11,235 nucleotides of DNA from an uncultured Thermomicrobiales bacterium (GTDB lineage Bacteria > Chloroflexota > Chloroflexia > Thermomicrobiales > UBA6265), in the NCBI GenBank assembly GCA_902806365.1, contig CADCWJ010000814.1, positions 1-11,235 on the forward strand, in the 5' to 3' direction. This document shows positions 1 to 6,778 of the stretch, piece by piece. Every line of letters starts with the position of its first letter. The stretch's first letter is position 1. Below the pieces are notes generated by a model. That model was not told the origin of the DNA and ran no database searches. It was given only the letters and a program-made list of their open reading frames with translations. The translations under genes and the position numbers were made by a program.

Positions 1-697
1 GCAACGATCCGCCGGCGACAAGAGCCGGGATCTCGCCGATATTGTCCTTCGCGACGATATAGGAACCACCGCCGTTCGGATAGGCTTTGATCGTCTGGCG
101 GTAGGAAAATCCGACGATGAAGAGAAGGGCGATGATCGCCCCGGCGATCGGCAGGCTCAACGACATCGCGGCGATTCCCGCGAGCAGCAGGATGCGAAGG
201 ATCTCTTCGGTGGCGTAGGCGACCGACGACAGTGCGTCGGACGAGAGCACGGCCAGCGCCTTCACCTTGCTCAGGCGCTCGTGAATCGCCGAGGAGGTCG
301 TCAGCGGGCTGCCGATCAATACGCGCTTGGCCCGGCTGTAGGCGCGACCGACACGCCCCCGGCTCGTGCTGGCCTCTTCGCCGGCGACGAGGTAACCGGG
401 CCGGACTCGCTTGAGTTCATCCTCGCGGGTCTGCCGGATGACGCGCACATGGCGGTCGCCGACGTGCGAGCCCTGAAAGCGCTGCATGCCCTCGAGATCC
501 GGGCTGATCCGGACTCCGGGGGCTCGCGGCGCCTTGACCTTCGGCTTGCGCGCAGTTCGCGGGAGCAGCGGGGTTTCTTCGTGCGTCGCGGGCTCCGGGA
601 CACGCTCCGCCGCGCCGTTTGACGATGCCGGGGGCTTCGTCCGCCGCTCGGACGATTCATTGGCCGGATCGGTCTGGTCCGGATCGTTCGTGGTCAT
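1..697 (-). CDS. KimA/YdaO-like APC-superfamily potassium transporter, N-terminal part (cut at window edge)
   Basis: Reading the minus strand from the ATG at 697-695 gives 232 codons with no stop, running off position 1, so the 3' end is missing. Residues about 126-232 carry the signature of the KimA (YdaO) branch of the APC superfamily: an IGSPL segment, LSKVKALAVLSSDALSSVAY, then hydrophobic segments at about 165-198, SYRQTIKAYPNGGGSYIVAK and GEIPALVAGGSL. KimA proteins import K+ in symport with H+ and are inhibited by c-di-AMP in Bacillus; that function is taken from the family, not seen here. About 125 mostly polar residues precede the homology: the first 60 are Pro/Ser/Thr-rich and low in complexity, and 61-125 look like an ordered cytosolic segment. 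An AGGG lies just upstream (complement of 701-704). It is divergent from the surface-protein gene at 1115. Other APC amino-acid permeases are the alternative. Confidence 0.85.
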   Translation of the reverse strand, partial: MTTNDPDQTDPANESSERRTKPPASSNGAAERVPEPATHEETPLLPRTARKPKVKAPRAPGVRISPDLEGMQRFQGSHVGDRHVRVIRQTREDELKRVRPGYLVAGEEASTSRGRVGRAYSRAKRVLIGSPLTTSSAIHERLSKVKALAVLSSDALSSVAYATEEILRILLLAGIAAMSLSLPIAGAIIALLFIVGFSYRQTIKAYPNGGGSYIVAKDNIGEIPALVAGGSL

Positions 698-880
698 GGC
701 CCCTGGAACTCCCTGGAAGGACGAGTCCGCGGATCGGCGATCGGACCATTGATGACGCTGCGAGACAGTGGGTCCACGGTGGCCAGGTTCCGGCGCGGTG
801 CAAGCGGTCCGGTCTCGATGCCGGTATCGCCGCGGGTCTACCGTCATTGTGGCGGTCAACGACGCGGAATACTACGTGTT

Positions 881-901
881 GCGCTTGCGGCCCGCAAGCG
901 C
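881..901. repeat. Perfect 10-bp inverted repeat around one central base, possible operator
   Basis: The arms GCGCTTGCGG and CCGCAAGCGC flank a single C. With a one-base centre it cannot fold as a normal hairpin, so a protein-binding dyad is more likely than a terminator. On the minus strand its right arm contains TTGCGG (897-892), followed after 17 nt by TAGTAT (874-869). This is a weak -35/-10 pair that would place the dyad over the -35 of the transporter promoter. The promoter assignment is speculative. Confidence 0.5.
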
Positions 902-957
902 CGGCGCGTGTGATCGCGTCCGGAGCGCCACGTCGTCCTGGGGCTGCCGAGCCGCTG

Positions 958-966
958 TGCTAGGAT
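958..966 (+). promoter_or_regulatory. Candidate extended -10 element for the surface-protein gene
   Basis: TGCTAGGAT fits the extended -10 pattern TGnTAnnnT. It lies about 150 nt upstream of the start at 1115. No good -35 hexamer is visible 17 nt upstream. Prediction by eye only. Confidence 0.2.
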
Positions 967-1114
967 GGTCGTTACCCCGCACCTCGCGACACAAACGCTC
1001 CGGACGACGAAACGCCTTGCCCGTCGGGCGCGTTGGTGGGTGTAGTAGCCACCAGACGGCATGGCGGCGGGGTCGAACCGGTGATGGCCTGTTCAGGCGC
1101 GGAGGGTTCGCGAC

Positions 1115-3958
1115 ATGGCATCGAGATCACTGTCACACCAGAAACATCCTGGCATGCAAGATGTGTGGCGCTCGGGGAGCGGTTTTCGGCGCGTGACCCT
1201 GGCGTTCGTCCTGGTCGCGCTGGTGGTTAGCGGCCTGCTGCCCGCGTTCCCGGGCCCAGCCCAGGCGCAGACCGGCAACGAGACCCAGGCGCTCCAGGTA
1301 CCACCCGGCGCTGGCTCGATCGAGGTTCATCTTGCCGAGTGCCCGCCGGGGTTCGATATCGCCGCCGGTGGCGACTACTTCAACGATTGCCATGCGCTTG
1401 CCTCCGAGGGCGTCGAGATCGCCCTGACCTCGACGGCCGGGTTCGCCGACAGCCGCATCAGCGAGCGAGTCGTGGAGGACGGTCCCGGCGTCGCGATCTT
1501 CCAGGAGCTGGCGGGGGGCGATTACACCATCGCCGTAGACTGGCCGGCCGCTCCAGGTGACACCTTCTACTCCTATTGCTCCGAGGCCGACAGCGATCTC
1601 GAACTGGCCGTCACCCCCAACGGTGCCGCCACCGGCCAGGTGACGCTCGGCGAGGGCCAGCGGATCGTTTGCGACTGGTACGTGGCCCACGATCCGCGCT
1701 TTGCCTCGCCGCTTGAACTCTCCGCCTTCACGTGCCCTGCCGGAGCGGTCCCCGCCACCGACAGCCCACTGTTCTCCGACTTCCAGACCGCCTGCACCGA
1801 TCCCGTGCCGGCGCTGGACGTTCACCTGATCGACGCCGCCACGGATTTTGATACGGTGGAGGCCACCAACGCCGACGGCAGGGTGTCCCTCGCGTTCGAT
1901 GGAACCACCGGCGCCGAGTTCTACGCCGATGTTCCGCTTGAAGCGAACGAGTGGATGTTCTGCTCCACGAATGAGGGCGAGCCGGCGTTCCTGATCTTCG
2001 ATGAGGAGGGGGTGACCACGCTGGAGCCGGGCGAGCAACGCTCTCTCGTCTGCAGTTGGTTCCTGATCCAGGAAGACGTGATCGTTGCAGGGGGCTCGAC
2101 CCCGGAAGTGCCAACTGCCCAGCCAACGGAGCCTGCCGTCGAATCACCGGTGGCGACCGAACCCGCGGTCAGCGACGCGGGGGCGGGCGCCGCACGGATC
2201 TCGTCCGCGGTGCTTGCGTGCCCCCAGGGGTATGACGTGGCCGTGGAAGGGGAAGCCTATGAAGCGTTCGACGCGAGCTGTACCGAGCCCCTGGCCGAGA
2301 TTGGCTTCGAGCTCACCGCGCCCGACGGCTCCGTGCAGCGGCAGGTAACCGGCAACCAGAGCGCGATCGGCTTCGACAACCTGCCGCCGGGAACCTACAC
2401 CCTCCACAGCGACATCCCGCTCGAAGCCGCCAGCGAGTATCTCTTCTGTGCCACCGCGGAGGGGGCAGAACCCTATCGGAAGGAGTTCAACGATCGGGGC
2501 GTCACAACCTTCGCCGACCTCAAGGACGAGCAACTCTCCTGTGCCTGGTTTGTGGTGCCCATTTCGCTGCGGGGCGAGGAAACCGGCGGTTCGGTCCAGG
2601 TGAACCTCGCCGCCTGCCCTGTTGGATACACCGGCGATCGGTTCTTCGACGATTGCCATGGCAACGGGATAGCCGACCAGGAGTTCCTGCTCACTGGTCC
2701 CGCCGGCGAGCAAACCGGAACAACGACCGTGGAGCAGACGCCGGGGCCGGGAACGGTGATCTTCACCGGGCTCGGGGCTGGCGACTACACCCTCCAGGGC
2801 GGGCCCCCGGGCGACTTCGGGAGGGTTGAGCTCGTCTGCACGCTGCCGCCAACCGATCAACCGTTTGCGGCGAGCGTCGAGGGCGGCGTTGCAACCTTCA
2901 CACTCGGCGAGAATCAGGATGTCCTCTGCAACTGGTACTTCATCGGTGACGATTCCCGGGGCGAGACGGCCGTGACCCCGCCGGTCACACCGGAGCCGGC
3001 GCGATCCGAAATCCTGGTCACCCTCTACGCCTGCCCGCCCGCCGCGACCAGCTCCGGAACATACGGCGGCGAGTCCCGCGAGACGTACGCGAGCGCCTGT
3101 ACCGAAACCGTCGACGACGTTGCGTTCACGCTCGGCAGCGGTGGAGCGCCACTGCGGGCCAGCACCGGCGCGTCCGGGGATGGCGCGGTCCGCTTCTACG
3201 ACTTGCTGCCGGCGGAATTCGCGCTGGCTCCGTCGCTGCCGGATGGGCTATCCAGCGTTGCCGTGTTCTGCACGATCGGCGAGGGGGAGACTCATCAGAA
3301 GGCGCTCCAGAACGGTGCGACGGCGTTCGTCGCGGTCGATGGCGAGCGGGTGACCTGCGACTGGTACGTGGTCGAGGACCGCCAAACAACCCCGGCCGGG
3401 CCGACCGGCTCGATCACCGTTCGCGAATACCTGTGTACGGGCGAGAGGACCGCCGGCATGGACTGGGACACGGAGTGCGGTCCGGGAGCCTCCGGGGCCA
3501 GCTTTACGATCAGGGAGAGTGGGGCGTCGAGCGGTATCGCGGGCACCCCGGACGATCGCGGCGTCCATGTCTTCACGGCGCTGGCGGATGGCTTCTACGA
3601 GCTCGAACAGGACGAGGGGACGTGGTGCAGGGCGGTCGCCGACCGGGTCGATGCCAAGAGCCGCGTGATCGTGCGGAACGGAGCGAACACCGACGTCGTG
3701 CTGTATCAGTGCGCGGCGGTGGCGCGCCTGCCAACGACTGGCACGGGACCGGGCGGAACGGTCACGGCCAGCGAGCAGAGCGGCGTCGAGCCGATGGAGA
3801 TGATCGCGCTCGGCCTGATGGTTGTGGCCGTGCCGATCGTGGTCCTGGCGCTCTCGAAATCGCGACAGCGCCGCCGGATCGCCCGGTCGGAGCCGGTCGA
3901 GCATCTTCTCGGTCCCATCGTGACCGCGTCGGGCAAGACATGGATGCGGTTCAAGTAG
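1115..3958 (+). CDS. Secreted LPXTG cell-wall-anchored protein with six four-cysteine modules
   Basis: 947 residues. The ATG at 1115 follows GGAGG (1101-1105) with a 9-nt gap. A signal peptide has Arg25-Arg26, a hydrophobic core at about 27-45 and an AQA cleavage site near residue 51. Six modules follow; first-to-last cysteine spans are 76-186, 207-313, 369-476, 501-605, 640-748 and 774-866. Each has four cysteines: one in a CP(x)G-like start, one about 18-20 residues on, one mid-module and, in modules 1-5, one in a closing C-x-W-Y/F motif. Between cysteines 2 and 3 runs a G-x-x-x-F-x-x-L-x-x-G-x-Y-type stretch, as in SpaA/Cna-B prealbumin-like domains. A Pro/Thr linker occupies about 325-360. 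The C-terminus has LPTTG (872-876), a membrane segment (about 894-914) and a basic tail. The protein is probably exported and joined to peptidoglycan by the sortase at 4192. The ligand is unknown; an adhesin or stalk role is inference. Confidence 0.88.
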   Translation: MASRSLSHQKHPGMQDVWRSGSGFRRVTLAFVLVALVVSGLLPAFPGPAQAQTGNETQALQVPPGAGSIEVHLAECPPGFDIAAGGDYFNDCHALASEGVEIALTSTAGFADSRISERVVEDGPGVAIFQELAGGDYTIAVDWPAAPGDTFYSYCSEADSDLELAVTPNGAATGQVTLGEGQRIVCDWYVAHDPRFASPLELSAFTCPAGAVPATDSPLFSDFQTACTDPVPALDVHLIDAATDFDTVEATNADGRVSLAFDGTTGAEFYADVPLEANEWMFCSTNEGEPAFLIFDEEGVTTLEPGEQRSLVCSWFLIQEDVIVAGGSTPEVPTAQPTEPAVESPVATEPAVSDAGAGAARISSAVLACPQGYDVAVEGEAYEAFDASCTEPLAEIGFELTAPDGSVQRQVTGNQSAIGFDNLPPGTYTLHSDIPLEAASEYLFCATAEGAEPYRKEFNDRGVTTFADLKDEQLSCAWFVVPISLRGEETGGSVQVNLAACPVGYTGDRFFDDCHGNGIADQEFLLTGPAGEQTGTTTVEQTPGPGTVIFTGLGAGDYTLQGGPPGDFGRVELVCTLPPTDQPFAASVEGGVATFTLGENQDVLCNWYFIGDDSRGETAVTPPVTPEPARSEILVTLYACPPAATSSGTYGGESRETYASACTETVDDVAFTLGSGGAPLRASTGASGDGAVRFYDLLPAEFALAPSLPDGLSSVAVFCTIGEGETHQKALQNGATAFVAVDGERVTCDWYVVEDRQTTPAGPTGSITVREYLCTGERTAGMDWDTECGPGASGASFTIRESGASSGIAGTPDDRGVHVFTALADGFYELEQDEGTWCRAVADRVDAKSRVIVRNGANTDVVLYQCAAVARLPTTGTGPGGTVTASEQSGVEPMEMIALGLMVVAVPIVVLALSKSRQRRRIARSEPVEHLLGPIVTASGKTWMRFK
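3728..3955 (+). other. Cell-wall sorting signal (LPTTG, membrane segment, long basic tail)
   Basis: Encodes residues 872-947 of the surface protein. LPTTG is followed by 17 polar residues, a hydrophobic stretch (IALGLMVVAVPIVVLAL) and then KSRQRRRIAR. This is the standard tripartite signal that class A-F sortases cleave between Thr and Gly. It is unusual that the cytoplasmic tail continues for 33 residues after the membrane segment; most sorting signals end within about 10. Confidence 0.88.
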
Positions 3959-4006
3959 GGTGGTTCAGCGCGTGAACGTCGGGTGTTTCGGATGTGGGGT
4001 AGTATT

Positions 4007-4070
4007 CCCGGCGGTACGGTGGGCGAAGGGTCCTCGCGCTCCATGCATCCCGCCGGGCTGATCCACCGTA
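4007..4070 (+). repeat. Two interleaved complementary pairs, possible pseudoknot or RNA switch
   Basis: In the 233-nt gap between the surface-protein gene and the sortase gene, CCCGGCGG (4007-4014) can pair with CCGCCGGG (4050-4057), and TACGGTGG (4015-4022) with CCACCGTA (4063-4070). The order A-B-A'-B' means the helices form either a pseudoknot or two mutually exclusive hairpins. No known riboswitch consensus is recognised. The rest of the gap (3959-4191) shows only a 5-bp hairpin at 3963-3977 and no clear terminator, so read-through from the upstream gene is possible. Confidence 0.4.
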
Positions 4071-4191
4071 GTACCTGATGACGGCGACGTTCCCGTCGGA
4101 GATCGATCCAGAGCGGTAGCGGCAAACGGTACGAAATCGAACGTTCAATCACCGGGAGCCGTGAGGCGCCCGACGGAGACAAGGCCTAACG

Positions 4192-5130
4192 ATGACGATG
4201 AAGACGCGAATTCGAAACTGGTTCCTGCCCCTCCTGGCCAGCGTGGTCGTACTGGTCGGCCTGGGCGCGCCGGTCGCCGCCAACACCGGTGTCGGTCTCC
4301 CAAGCTGGGGATCGGCGACCGGCACCGAGCTGAAGGCGGGGCCGCTTGGCCTCAATCCCAGGATCGAGACGGGTCAGGTTCCGGTCGCGATCAGCATCCC
4401 CGATGCCAATGTCGACGCCGATGTCGAGCAGCAGCAGATCGTCGATGGCAAGATGCTCGATCCCAGCGGACCGTGGGTCGTGTCCTGGTATGACACAACG
4501 GCTCCGGTCGGCGTCACGGGCAACGCGGTGATGTCTGGTCACGTCGACTATTGGGATGTCGGCCCGGCCGTCTTCGCCGATGTCGCGGCGCTCCAGCCCG
4601 GTGCTGAAATCAACGTGATCGGCAGCGACGGTGCGACGTACGTGTACGCGCTCGAGTACATCGAACGGGTTGATCTGGCAACGTTGACCCCTGAGCGCCT
4701 GAACTCTCCGGAAATGGTCGGGCCGACGGATTACCCCGCCCTCACCCTGGTCACCTGCGGCGGCGAGTTCAACTACGAGGCCGGCGAGTATCTCCAGCGG
4801 GATATCCTCCGCGCCCGGCTCGTGGACTCGCAATCGTCGGCCGGCGCAAGTCAGCCCGCCGCTGACACCGCGGACGATGCCCCCGCCGAAGCCGAAGGTG
4901 AAGTCGGTGGGCTCGCCGAAGGTGGCCAGGCAACCGTCACCGAAAGCGGCGTCAACCTCCGCTCGGAAGCAACCACCAACGGCGAGGTTGTTACGACGCT
5001 CAGCACCGGCGATGTCGTGACGATTACGGGCGCGTCGGCGGAGGCTGACGGGTTCGTCTGGTGGCCGGTGACGACGGCGGAAGGCGAGACTGGCTGGGTC
5101 GTCGCCGACTTCCTCACCCCGGCAGCATAA
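4192..5130 (+). CDS. Sortase (class E/F-like) with C-terminal bacterial SH3 domain
   Basis: 312 residues. It starts ATG-ACG-ATG; AAGG at 4181-4184 gives a 7-nt gap to the first ATG, but Met3 (4198) is also possible. Residues 4-30 form a signal sequence (KTRIR, hydrophobic 10-26, then APVAAN). The sortase beta-barrel covers about 45-212, with the catalytic triad visible as His117 (SGHVDY), Cys189 (LVTCGG) and Arg203 (YLQRDIL). TLVTCGG matches classes E/F better than the TLxTC of class A. An acidic Ala/Glu-rich linker (about 213-246) leads to an SH3b domain (247-312: GVNLRSE, then ETGWVVADFL). The enzyme should cleave LPXTG proteins between Thr and Gly and join them to peptidoglycan. The preceding gene, with LPTTG, is the obvious substrate. 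The SH3b may bind cell wall. Transcription probably ends at the hairpin 20 nt downstream. Confidence 0.9.
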   Translation: MTMKTRIRNWFLPLLASVVVLVGLGAPVAANTGVGLPSWGSATGTELKAGPLGLNPRIETGQVPVAISIPDANVDADVEQQQIVDGKMLDPSGPWVVSWYDTTAPVGVTGNAVMSGHVDYWDVGPAVFADVAALQPGAEINVIGSDGATYVYALEYIERVDLATLTPERLNSPEMVGPTDYPALTLVTCGGEFNYEAGEYLQRDILRARLVDSQSSAGASQPAADTADDAPAEAEGEVGGLAEGGQATVTESGVNLRSEATTNGEVVTTLSTGDVVTITGASAEADGFVWWPVTTAEGETGWVVADFLTPAA

Positions 5131-5150
5131 CCATCGAACGATCATCTCGG

Positions 5151-5212
5151 AGCGACACGACAACGAGCGAACCCGGCCAGCATTGGCCGGGTTCGCTCGT
5201 TGTCGTGTCGCT
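5151..5212. terminator. Bidirectional terminator hairpin between convergent sortase and aspS genes
   Basis: A perfect 29-bp inverted repeat (5151-5179 with 5184-5212) encloses a GCAT tetraloop. It begins 20 nt after the sortase stop and lies 5 nt past the aspS stop on the other strand, so it suits both transcripts. Neither side has a U-tract, so it may act as a U-independent terminator or as a 3'-end stabiliser. Confidence 0.8.
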
Positions 5213-5217
5213 CGTGG

Positions 5218-6549
5218 TCAGGGCGTGAGTCGCTGCATGTCGCGGGGAAAGAGCACGACATCGCGGATGTTCGCGATCCCGGCGAGCTGGGCCACGAACC
5301 GTTCCAGCCCCAGCGCGAACCCGCCGTGGGGCGGCATCCCGAACCGGAAGGCATCGAGATAGCCGGCGAACGGCTCCGGGTCGATCCCGCGCGTGGCCAG
5401 CGCTGCCAGGTAGTCGTCGTGGCGATGCAGGCGTTGGCCGCCGGTGACAACCTCCAGTCCCCGGAACAGCAGGTCGAAACTGTTCGACCAGTGCGGCCGA
5501 GACGGGTCCGGATGCGTGTAGAACGGTCGCTTCGCCATCGGGTAGCCGGTAACGAAGAGCCAGTCCGAGCCGTATCGCTCCTTCGCCCACGCGCCGAGCC
5601 ACCGCTCGTGCGACGGCGCGAGATCGGGTTCCTGTCGCACATCCTCGCCGGACGCCTCGCTGATCAGATCCAGTGCGTCCGAGAAGTGGATATCCGGGAT
5701 CGACGACGGAACCGCCGGCATGTCGCCAGAGATGAGGTCCGCGAACGGTCTCGCGGCGTCGACCATCGACCGGATCGTTTCGGTCAGCACGCCCATCACG
5801 GTGACGTGATCGGCGACGAATCCCATCTCGGCGTCGAGCGACAGGAACTGGCTCACATGCCGGGAGGTGTCGTGCGGCTCCGCACGAAAGGCTGGCGCGG
5901 TCTCGAACACGCGCTCCAGCGCTCCGACCATGATCTGCTTGTAGAGTTGCGGGCTCTGCGCGAGGTAGGCGTCGCGGCCGAAATAGTCCAGCGCGAACAC
6001 GTTGGATCCGCCTTCCGGAGCAGAATCGACGATCTTCGGAGTGGCGATCTCGACGAATGCCTGGGCGCGGAGCGACGACCGGAAGGCCTCGACAATCGCC
6101 GCCGCGAGCCGCTGCGTCCGCGCCCGCCGGGGGTGGCGCAGGCTCACCGCTGCATTGTCGAGCCGGGTATGCAGAGAGGCGCCGAGCTCGGGCCGGAACA
6201 GTTCGATCCCCGGCTCGTCCGCCGCCCGGCTGATGACCGAGATTGACGGATCGTGGATCTCGACTCCGGCGGACACCTGCGGAGAGGCGATGGCCTGGCC
6301 GGTGACCGCGATCACCGATTCGTGCGGGAGCGACTCGACAAGGGCACGATCGGGGGGCGATTCGATGACGATCTGGGCCGTGCCGCTGGCGTCGCGCAGC
6401 AGCAGGAAGAGGACGGATTTCAACGCGCGGCGGTGATGGAACCAACCCCTCAGGACGACGCGTTCGCCAACGTGGTCCCCAAGATCAGCGGACCATACGC
6501 GTGCCCTACCATGGGCGATCGAGGGCACTGGAACAGAAGCGTGGGGCAC
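5218..6549 (-). CDS. aspS: Aspartyl-tRNA synthetase, archaeal/eukaryotic type (probably non-discriminating)
   Basis: 443 residues, starting at GTG (6549-6547), 6 nt after GGAGGT (complement of 6556-6561). It attaches aspartate to tRNA in the cytosol. An OB-fold anticodon-binding domain occupies about 15-105 (RVVLRGWFHHRR, FLLLRDASGTAQIV). The class II catalytic core follows: QSPQLYKQ (198-205, AspRS-type rather than the AsnRS-type SGQLY), motif 2 with FRAE (221-224) and RHVSQFLSLDAEMGF (230-244), FDLLFRGLEVVTGGQR (358-373), and motif 3 GGFALGLERF (409-418) ending FPRDMQRLTP. Length and the lack of the large GAD insertion mark the archaeal AspRS type, not the roughly 590-residue bacterial type. 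Such enzymes often also charge tRNA-Asn, for conversion by GatCAB; this is not provable here. Its leader is a T-box. The frame stays open upstream to 6951, but that stretch is leader. Confidence 0.93.
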   Translation of the reverse strand: MPHASVPVPSIAHGRARVWSADLGDHVGERVVLRGWFHHRRALKSVLFLLLRDASGTAQIVIESPPDRALVESLPHESVIAVTGQAIASPQVSAGVEIHDPSISVISRAADEPGIELFRPELGASLHTRLDNAAVSLRHPRRARTQRLAAAIVEAFRSSLRAQAFVEIATPKIVDSAPEGGSNVFALDYFGRDAYLAQSPQLYKQIMVGALERVFETAPAFRAEPHDTSRHVSQFLSLDAEMGFVADHVTVMGVLTETIRSMVDAARPFADLISGDMPAVPSSIPDIHFSDALDLISEASGEDVRQEPDLAPSHERWLGAWAKERYGSDWLFVTGYPMAKRPFYTHPDPSRPHWSNSFDLLFRGLEVVTGGQRLHRHDDYLAALATRGIDPEPFAGYLDAFRFGMPPHGGFALGLERFVAQLAGIANIRDVVLFPRDMQRLTP

Positions 6550-6575
6550 GATGTCACCTCCGCGAGCACAACACA

Positions 6576-6601
6576 CCCCCTCCGCCTTGCGGACGAGGGG
6601 G
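6576..6601 (-). terminator. Hairpin competing with the T-box antiterminator
   Basis: On the minus strand CCCCCT (6601-6596) pairs with AGGGGG (6581-6576), and CCGC (6592-6589) with GCGG (6585-6582), with a three-base bulge CGT and loop AAG. It uses the 3' arms of the antiterminator, so the two folds exclude each other. What follows is UGUGUUGUG rather than a U-run, and the Shine-Dalgarno at 6561-6556 comes only 14 nt later. Control could therefore be transcriptional or translational. Confidence 0.7.
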
Positions 6602-6778
6602 GCGCTCGTGGTGCCACCGCAATTCGCCGATCCTGCCGCTGGCGGTGATGCCACGCGGGGGATCGACCTTCTGGGGCCCGGTAACGGGGGCGGGCCGTCA
6701 TGGACTACGCGGATCAGTCGTGGAACCGGCACCCGATCGGGGAGCGATCGGGCGTCGGGAACGGATCGTTCGGCCATG
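6576..6778 (-). promoter_or_regulatory. T-box riboswitch leader of aspS
   Basis: On the minus strand the antiterminator folds exactly: TTGCGG (6622-6617), 7-nt bulge UGGCACC (6616-6610), ACGAG (6609-6605), 7-nt loop, CTCGT (6597-6593), CCGCAA (6592-6587). The bulge fits the T-box consensus UGGNACC, and UGGC pairs with a tRNA ending GCCA, i.e. discriminator G73, as in tRNA-Asp and tRNA-Asn. A Stem III-like hairpin lies at 6665-6628 (CGATCC/GGATCG, then CCGC/GCGG and TGGC/GCCA). Farther up are a GGCCCG/CGGGCC hairpin (6696-6675) and a 10-bp hairpin (6754-6730), enclosed by CATGG/CCATG (6778-6774 with 6703-6699). A GAC triplet (6719-6717) in the 3' side of this region could be the Asp specifier, but Stem I is not convincingly resolved, so the 5' limit is approximate. 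Confidence 0.85.

Larger units (their letters stand above)
698..1114. other. Divergent intergenic region, 417 nt
   Basis: This stretch separates the transporter start (697, minus) from the surface-protein start (1115, plus) and must hold both promoters. I see no convincing protein here: the small reading frames crossing it have no ribosome binding site or recognisable sequence. It contains the inverted repeat at 881-901 and an extended -10-like element at 958-966. I looked on the minus strand for a c-di-AMP (ydaO) riboswitch, which often precedes K+ transporters, and did not find its conserved core. Confidence 0.6.

Noticed and set aside
281..622. Small plus-strand open frames at the window start
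   Set aside because: They are antisense to the KimA-like coding sequence, which shows strong family motifs.
698..1060. c-di-AMP (ydaO) riboswitch upstream of the KimA-like gene
   Set aside because: Expected from known cases, but the conserved core sequence and helices are not visible on the minus strand.
1060..1131. tRNA-like T-loop (GGTTCGACCC, minus strand)
   Set aside because: Only three T-stem base pairs form, and no D-arm or acceptor stem can be built around it.
1115..3958. Sortase-polymerised pilin
   Set aside because: The modules have almost no lysines and no pilin YPKN-type motif is seen, and only one sortase is nearby; simple wall anchoring is more likely.
5114..6445. 443-codon minus-strand open frame overlapping aspS
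   Set aside because: Arg/Pro-rich translation in another frame of the clearly conserved AspRS; it even spans the 5151-5212 terminator.
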